The notes under the pieces: model-generated
Seen by the model: the letters and a program-made list of their open reading frames with translations, nothing else
What the model was told of the DNA's origin: nothing
The model's database searches: none
Position numbers and translations under genes: made by a program
Assembly (NCBI GenBank): GCA_003973505.1
Contig: QNXT01000029.1
Coordinates: 1-8,856, forward strand
DNA from: Bacteroidota bacterium
Lineage (GTDB): Bacteria > Bacteroidota > Bacteroidia > Bacteroidales > UBA1556
Direction: 5' to 3'
DNA length: 8,856 bases
Shown here: piece after piece, positions 4,736 through 8,856 of the stretch
Position numbering within the stretch: the first letter of the stretch is position 1
Layout of the letters: the number at the start of each line of letters is the position of its first letter

Positions 4736-7108
4736 ATGCAGTATAAAATACTCCTAATTATTTTATTTCTTGGATATAGCCTAAGCAGTTTTTCCCAAAA
4801 ACAAACGACCTATACCATTAGTGGTAATGTGAAAGATGCTGCCACAGGTGAAGATTTAATTGGGGCTATAGTCCAAATAAAAGAGCTTAAAAATACAGGC
4901 TCCATCACGAATGTTTATGGATTTTATTCCATTACCATTCCCGCTGGAAACTATACCATAGTTTATAGTTTTATGGGTTACACCAAAAAAGAAATCAAGA
5001 TAAAACTCGACAAAAATATTTTCAAAATTGTAGAATTAAAATCGAGCGCTCAGGATTTGAGTGGTGTGGAAATTACTGCCGAACGTGATGATGCCAATGT
5101 GCGTAATAATGAAATGAGCGTTACCAAGGTAGATATGAAAGAGGCGAATAAAATTCCAGTGATTTTTGGTGAGCGCGATGTGATGAAAACCCTCCAACTT
5201 ATGCCGGGAGTAAAGTCGGAAGGTGACGGCGGAGCAGGTTTTTTTGTTCGTGGGGGTAGTGCCGACCAAAACTTGATTCTACTTGACGAAGCCCCTGTTT
5301 ATAATGCCTCTCACATGATGGGTTTTTTCTCTGTTTTCAATTCCGATGCACTGAAAGATGTAAAACTCTATAAAGGAGGTGCTCCTGCTCAATTTGGCGG
5401 TCGGCTTTCATCTGTGCTCGATATTAAAATGAAAGAAGGAAATATGAAGGAAATGAAGGTAAGTGGCGGACTGGGAATTATTGCATCGAAGCTTACCATC
5501 GAAGCTCCCATTGTGAAGGATAAAGGTTCGTTCATCATCTCCGGTAGGCGCACCTATGCCGATTTATTTCTTAAACTTTCGTCTGACGAAAGCAAGAGAA
5601 ACACTCAGCTTTACTTTTATGATTTGAACTTAAAAGCCAATTATATTTTGGGCAAGCGCGATCGCATTTATATCTCGGGTTATTTGGGGCGCGATCAGTT
5701 TGGTTTTAATAATGAGTTTGGTTTCGATTGGGGAAATAAAACCCTTACTGCCCGATGGAATCATATTTTTGGAGAAAAATTATTCTCTAACACTTCACTG
5801 ATACTGAGCGATTATAATTATGTTTTCAAAGCCAGTTTTGGAGCACAAACCTTTGAAGCGGGTTCCGACATTCGTGATTTTAACCTTAAAAATGATTATC
5901 AATATTTTATCAATAGCAAAAATACATTAAGTTTCGGCTGGGGTATTATTCATCATACTTTTCGCCCTGGCGAATTGAAAGTAGATGGCAAAGTAGTTCC
6001 CGACAACACCCTTGAAAAACGATACTCTTTAGAGTCGGCACTATATATTTCCAACGAGCAAAAAGTAGGTAGTAATCTTATTCTAAAATACGGTTTACGT
6101 TACTCTAATTTCACTCAAATTGGACCTGGAAATATCTATACTTTCGACATTGATGGCAATATAACCGATATTACAAAATACGACAATTGGGAACCCGTGG
6201 CCTCCTATAATGGCTTGGCGCCTCGTTTTTCGGGTACATTTATCTTGAACGAGACAAGTTCGGTAAAAGCATCTTATGCACGTACTTTCCAATATTTGCA
6301 TTTATTATCCAATAGCACAAGTTCTACCCCAACCGATGTTTGGCTACCCAGTAGCAACAATATAAAACCCGAGATTGCCGACCAAGTAGCCTTGGGATAT
6401 TTCCGAAATTTCAAACGTAATAAGTACGAATTTTCGGCCGAGATTTACTACAAAAAAATCCAAAATACCATCGACTATCGTACTGGTGCTGAAGTGCAAT
6501 TCAACCCCATGGTAGAAGGCGATTTACTCTATGGCGAGGGTCGTGCTTATGGTTTGGAATTATTATTCAAAAAGAAAAAAGGACGCTTTACGGGCTGGGT
6601 GAGTTATACTTTGGCTCGTACCGAAAAACGTTTCGAAGATATTGATGGAGGCAAGTTTTTTCCAACTCGACAAGACCGTACACATGATGTTTCTTTAGTG
6701 GGCATGTACGATATTACCGAACAGTTGAGCGTGGCTGCTACCTGGGTATATTATACGGGTAATGCCGTTACTTTCCCCAGCGGAAAATACTTTATCGATG
6801 GCAACCTGGTAAGTTTATATACCGAGCGAAACGGATATCGCATGCCCGACTATCACCGTTTGGATATTGGAGTTACCTATAAACTAAAAGATTATAAAGT
6901 ACATAAAAACAAAATCACAGGCGAGACAGAAAGAATAAAGCGCAAAGTGCATTCAAGCTGGAATTTTTCCATTTATAATGCTTACGGTCGGGAGAATGCT
7001 TACTCCATTTCGTTCCGCCAAAACGAAGATGACCCACGAAAAGTAGAAGCGGTACAACTTGCTTTATTCAAATTTGTTCCATCAATTACTTGGAACTTTC
7101 AATTTTAG
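4736..7108 (+). CDS. TonB-dependent outer-membrane receptor
   Basis: A 790-residue TonB-dependent receptor. It has a signal peptide (MQYKILLIILFLGYSLSSFS, cleavage around residues 20-21) and a carboxypeptidase-regulatory-like beta-sandwich at about 25-103 (YTISGNVKDAATGEDLIGA; GFYSITIPAGNYTIVYSFMG). The plug domain covers about 108-245, with IPVIFGERDVMKTLQLMPGV (140-159), FFVRGGSADQNLILLDEAPV (169-188) and KLYKGGAPAQFGGRLSSVLD (210-229). A 22-strand-type barrel follows and ends in aromatic WNFQF, the outer-membrane insertion signature. Such receptors import a ligand using energy from TonB-ExbBD. The protein lacks the roughly 1000-residue size of SusC and is not followed by a SusD-like gene, so a polysaccharide locus is not indicated. 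The ligand cannot be read from the sequence. The ATG at 4736 gives a good signal peptide. It is followed after 5 bp by the lipoprotein gene, an arrangement seen in other Bacteroidota. Confidence 0.94.
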   Translation: MQYKILLIILFLGYSLSSFSQKQTTYTISGNVKDAATGEDLIGAIVQIKELKNTGSITNVYGFYSITIPAGNYTIVYSFMGYTKKEIKIKLDKNIFKIVELKSSAQDLSGVEITAERDDANVRNNEMSVTKVDMKEANKIPVIFGERDVMKTLQLMPGVKSEGDGGAGFFVRGGSADQNLILLDEAPVYNASHMMGFFSVFNSDALKDVKLYKGGAPAQFGGRLSSVLDIKMKEGNMKEMKVSGGLGIIASKLTIEAPIVKDKGSFIISGRRTYADLFLKLSSDESKRNTQLYFYDLNLKANYILGKRDRIYISGYLGRDQFGFNNEFGFDWGNKTLTARWNHIFGEKLFSNTSLILSDYNYVFKASFGAQTFEAGSDIRDFNLKNDYQYFINSKNTLSFGWGIIHHTFRPGELKVDGKVVPDNTLEKRYSLESALYISNEQKVGSNLILKYGLRYSNFTQIGPGNIYTFDIDGNITDITKYDNWEPVASYNGLAPRFSGTFILNETSSVKASYARTFQYLHLLSNSTSSTPTDVWLPSSNNIKPEIADQVALGYFRNFKRNKYEFSAEIYYKKIQNTIDYRTGAEVQFNPMVEGDLLYGEGRAYGLELLFKKKKGRFTGWVSYTLARTEKRFEDIDGGKFFPTRQDRTHDVSLVGMYDITEQLSVAATWVYYTGNAVTFPSGKYFIDGNLVSLYTERNGYRMPDYHRLDIGVTYKLKDYKVHKNKITGETERIKRKVHSSWNFSIYNAYGRENAYSISFRQNEDDPRKVEAVQLALFKFVPSITWNFQF

Positions 7109-7113
7109 AAATC

Positions 7114-7908
7114 ATGAAGAAAACCTTATTATATATCAGTCTTATTTTACTTTTCGCTTCCTGCGAAAAAGTAGTCGTAATCGATCTTAACGACTCCGAC
7201 CCACGAATCGTAGTGGATGGCAGAATCAACCAGGGTAAAAACGCACTCTATGGTGAGGCCTATGTACAACTGCATTGGACAGCCAGTTTTTACGAAACAG
7301 ATTCCATAAACACCATAAAAAATGCGCAAGTAAAAATCACTGACAAACAAGGCAATGTAGATAAATTGACACATATTGGGCATGGTCTTTACTTCAACCC
7401 AAATATTTCAAAAGGTCAAATTGGTGATTCGTTTCAACTTGAAATAAATGTAGATGGAAAAACCTTTCATTCCACCTCCACACTTACAAGACCCGTTCCC
7501 ATTGATTCACTTACGGCTACCATCGATAATTTTGGCCCACATCAAGGAGATGGATATACCGTTAATTGTCATTTTACCGATCCTGCTGGCGAGACAAATT
7601 ACTATTATTTGAAAATAATGATTGACGGTGTATATAGTCCGGGTTGGTATATTACTCGTGACGACGGGCTCGATGGCAAAGCCATTACATATACTTTCTT
7701 TCGTAATTTGATTGAAGAACCCAGCAATGTACAGGTGGAGCTTTACACCATTGACGAAGCTTCTTTCGAATACTTCAAAGTGTTAACTATGATGAATCAG
7801 GGAGGCATGAGCACGGCACCGGGAAATCCGCCTACAAATATCGAAGGAGGTGCCATAGGTATTTTCAGCGTAAGAAATAAGGATGTACAAACAATCTCGG
7901 TTCCCTAA
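7114..7908 (+). CDS. DUF4249 family lipoprotein
   Basis: A 264-residue lipoprotein of the DUF4249 family. The N-terminus MKKTLLYISLILLFASCEK is a lipoprotein signal peptide with the acylated cysteine at residue 17 (FAS-C, slightly unusual because F replaces L at -3). The mature part begins with an IVVDGRI segment typical of the family, continues as predicted beta-sandwich, and ends with PPTNIEGGAIGIFSV (239-253), another family hallmark. Family members are frequently encoded beside a TonB-dependent receptor, as here, and are thought to serve as its surface partner; that role is inference. It probably sits in the outer membrane. The frame is open upstream to 7090, but a start there would overlap the receptor gene and bury the signal peptide, so ATG 7114, 5 bp after the receptor stop, is preferred. 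The protein is somewhat short for the family but looks complete. Confidence 0.9.
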   Translation: MKKTLLYISLILLFASCEKVVVIDLNDSDPRIVVDGRINQGKNALYGEAYVQLHWTASFYETDSINTIKNAQVKITDKQGNVDKLTHIGHGLYFNPNISKGQIGDSFQLEINVDGKTFHSTSTLTRPVPIDSLTATIDNFGPHQGDGYTVNCHFTDPAGETNYYYLKIMIDGVYSPGWYITRDDGLDGKAITYTFFRNLIEEPSNVQVELYTIDEASFEYFKVLTMMNQGGMSTAPGNPPTNIEGGAIGIFSVRNKDVQTISVP

Positions 7909-7913
7909 ATTGA

Positions 7914-8699
7914 TTGGCTTTGGATATAAAGAAACTCCTCGATACTAAATATCGGTTCTATAATCAAGAAGAATTTATAGAAACCGATCCTATTCAAATT
8001 CCACGTGCTTTTAGCCGAAAGGAAGATATTGAAATTGCAGGATTTATCGCAGCAGCCATCGCTTGGGGTAAACGCCCTATGATTATTCGCAATGCCAATC
8101 GCTGGTTGGAAATGATGGACAATGCCCCTTACGATTTTGTAATAAATGCACAGGACGAAGACTTCAAACCCCTACTCCATTTTGTACATCGCACTTTCAA
8201 TGGCGACGATGCCTTATTCTTTATTTCAAGCTTGCAAAATATCTATCAAAACCATGGAGGACTGGAAGCCGTTTTTGCCGAAGGCTTAAAGCAAGAATTC
8301 GACAATCCGAAAAACTACGCTCCCCTTTTTGGAGCTTTAAATCACTTTAGAGCAGTTTTTATGTCGAGCCCACATCTCGCCCGTTCGGGCAAACATTTGG
8401 CCAATCCCATGAAAGGTTCGGCAGCTAAAAGACTGAATATGTACCTCAGATGGATGGTGCGACAAGACCAACAAGGAGTCGATTTTGGGATTTGGAAGCG
8501 CATTGAGCCTAAGCACTTAATGATTCCCTTGGATGTGCATAGCGGTCGTGTGGCACGAAAACTCGGACTATTACAACGCAAAGCCAACGACTGGAAATCA
8601 GTAGAAGAACTTACCGCCAGCTTACGCAAATTTGATGCAACCGATCCTGTAAAATATGATTTTGCCCTTTTTGGAATGGGCGTTTTTGGGGAAATGTAA
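7914..8699 (+). CDS. DUF2400 (TIGR02757) family protein
   Basis: A 261-residue cytoplasmic protein matching the TIGR02757/DUF2400 family from end to end. Recognised segments are FIETDPIQIPRAFSRKEDIE (21-40), EIAGFIAAAIAWGKR (40-54), VHRTFNGDD (91-99), IYQNHGGLEAVF (110-121), KGSAAKRLNMYLRWMVR (167-183), GVDFGIWK (188-195), IPLDVHSGRVARKLGLL (204-220) and DPVKYDFALFGMGVF (244-258). The biochemical function is unknown to me. The LDVHxxxVARKLGL segment resembles the aspartate-containing helix of HhH-GPD DNA glycosylases (VDTHVxRVxxRLGL), with Asp207 in the catalytic position; this is inference only. The start must be at or after 7914, because an in-frame TGA lies at 7911-7913 and no ATG occurs before residue 66. 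TTG 7914 or TTG 7920 is therefore the start. It follows the lipoprotein stop by 5 bp and likely shares its transcript. Confidence 0.9.
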   Translation: MALDIKKLLDTKYRFYNQEEFIETDPIQIPRAFSRKEDIEIAGFIAAAIAWGKRPMIIRNANRWLEMMDNAPYDFVINAQDEDFKPLLHFVHRTFNGDDALFFISSLQNIYQNHGGLEAVFAEGLKQEFDNPKNYAPLFGALNHFRAVFMSSPHLARSGKHLANPMKGSAAKRLNMYLRWMVRQDQQGVDFGIWKRIEPKHLMIPLDVHSGRVARKLGLLQRKANDWKSVEELTASLRKFDATDPVKYDFALFGMGVFGEM

Positions 8700-8705
8700 G
8701 GGTGA

Positions 8706-8775
8706 GATTTATGATTTTTGATTTTTGATTTGAGATTTTTGATTGGTAATTGGGGATTGACGATTTACGATTTCA
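8706..8775 (+). repeat. Degenerate 7-bp tandem array (GATTTNN)
   Basis: Ten consecutive 7-base units begin at 8706, 8713, 8720, 8727, 8734, 8741, 8748, 8755, 8762 and 8769. All but one begin GATT, and the remaining one (8748) begins AATT. GATTTTT occurs exactly at 8713, 8720 and 8734. The phase is never lost over 70 bp. It starts 6 bases after the stop codon of the DUF2400 gene. No hairpin terminator is visible here. Confidence 0.85.
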
Positions 8776-8834
8776 ACTCATTTACTCATAACTCACGAAC
8801 TCGTAACTCAAAAACTCATAACTTAATAATCCTT
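8775..8834 (+). repeat. Degenerate 15-bp tandem array (AACTCAN7-9)
   Basis: Three 15-base units start at 8775, 8790 and 8805, each made of two ACTC-bearing halves, with a fourth decayed unit at 8820. The words ACTC/ACTT begin at 8776, 8784, 8791, 8799, 8806, 8814 and 8821, so the spacing alternates 8, 7, 8, 7, 8, 7. The array directly continues the 7-bp array and runs into a promoter element. Confidence 0.8.
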
Positions 8835-8841
8835 ATTTTTG
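8834..8841 (+). promoter_or_regulatory. Candidate -7 promoter element for a gene beyond the window
   Basis: TATTTTTG is an exact TAnnTTTG match, followed by GTACTTTATAATAAAA to the end of the window, which looks like a start region and AT-rich leader. No -33 TTTG is present at the expected distance; that stretch is occupied by the 15-bp repeat. A rightward gene probably begins just beyond 8856. Confidence 0.5.
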
Positions 8842-8856
8842 TACTTTATAATAAAA

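Noticed and set aside
7090..7113. Upstream ATG for the DUF4249 lipoprotein.
   Set aside because: It overlaps the receptor gene and adds residues before a good lipoprotein signal peptide; ATG 7114 is the natural start.
4736..7908. A SusC/SusD polysaccharide utilisation locus.
   Set aside because: The receptor is about 200 residues shorter than SusC proteins and the lipoprotein belongs to DUF4249, not SusD; no glycoside hydrolase is present.

Overview
The window looks like chromosomal DNA of a Bacteroidota bacterium. It is AT-rich, the genes lack clear Shine-Dalgarno sequences, several intergenic regions carry the Bacteroidota-type -7 promoter element TAnnTTTG, and it contains families that are largely or wholly restricted to this phylum (DUF4290, DUF4249, a GldN-like protein, a TonB-dependent receptor with a carboxypeptidase-regulatory-like N-terminal domain). 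I cannot place it below phylum level. No complete IS element, CRISPR array, tRNA or rRNA is visible.

Layout. The left half (58-4136) is transcribed leftward. The order of transcription is an exported protein with a GldN/PorN-like C-terminal half (4136-3276), a UvrD/PcrA superfamily 1 helicase (3157-830) and a DUF4290 protein (747-58), closed by a strong intrinsic terminator at 12-40. The right half (4736-8699) is transcribed rightward: a TonB-dependent outer-membrane receptor, a DUF4249 lipoprotein and a DUF2400/TIGR02757-family protein. The last three are separated by only 5 bp each and are very probably one operon. The receptor and the lipoprotein are a plausible outer-membrane uptake pair of unknown substrate. 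The third gene looks like a soluble housekeeping-type protein that shares the transcript.

The most unusual part is the 599-bp gene-free divergent region 4137-4735. It contains a roughly 380-bp composite palindromic element (4195-4574). A long interrupted inverted repeat (4261-4292 with 4496-4526) closes over two long internal hairpins (4293-4390 and 4405-4490). It is flanked on each side by one more hairpin (4195-4244 and 4525-4574), and the loops of these two share a CCTTTAGGGT-type core in opposite orientation. The DNA could fold into a cloverleaf with outrigger hairpins. It has no convincing coding content. It may be a MITE-like mobile repeat, a structured non-coding RNA, or a mobile repeat that is also transcribed.

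The end of the window (8706-8834) carries a degenerate 7-bp tandem array that turns into a 15-bp (7+8) array. This leads directly into a consensus -7 promoter element for a rightward gene outside the window.
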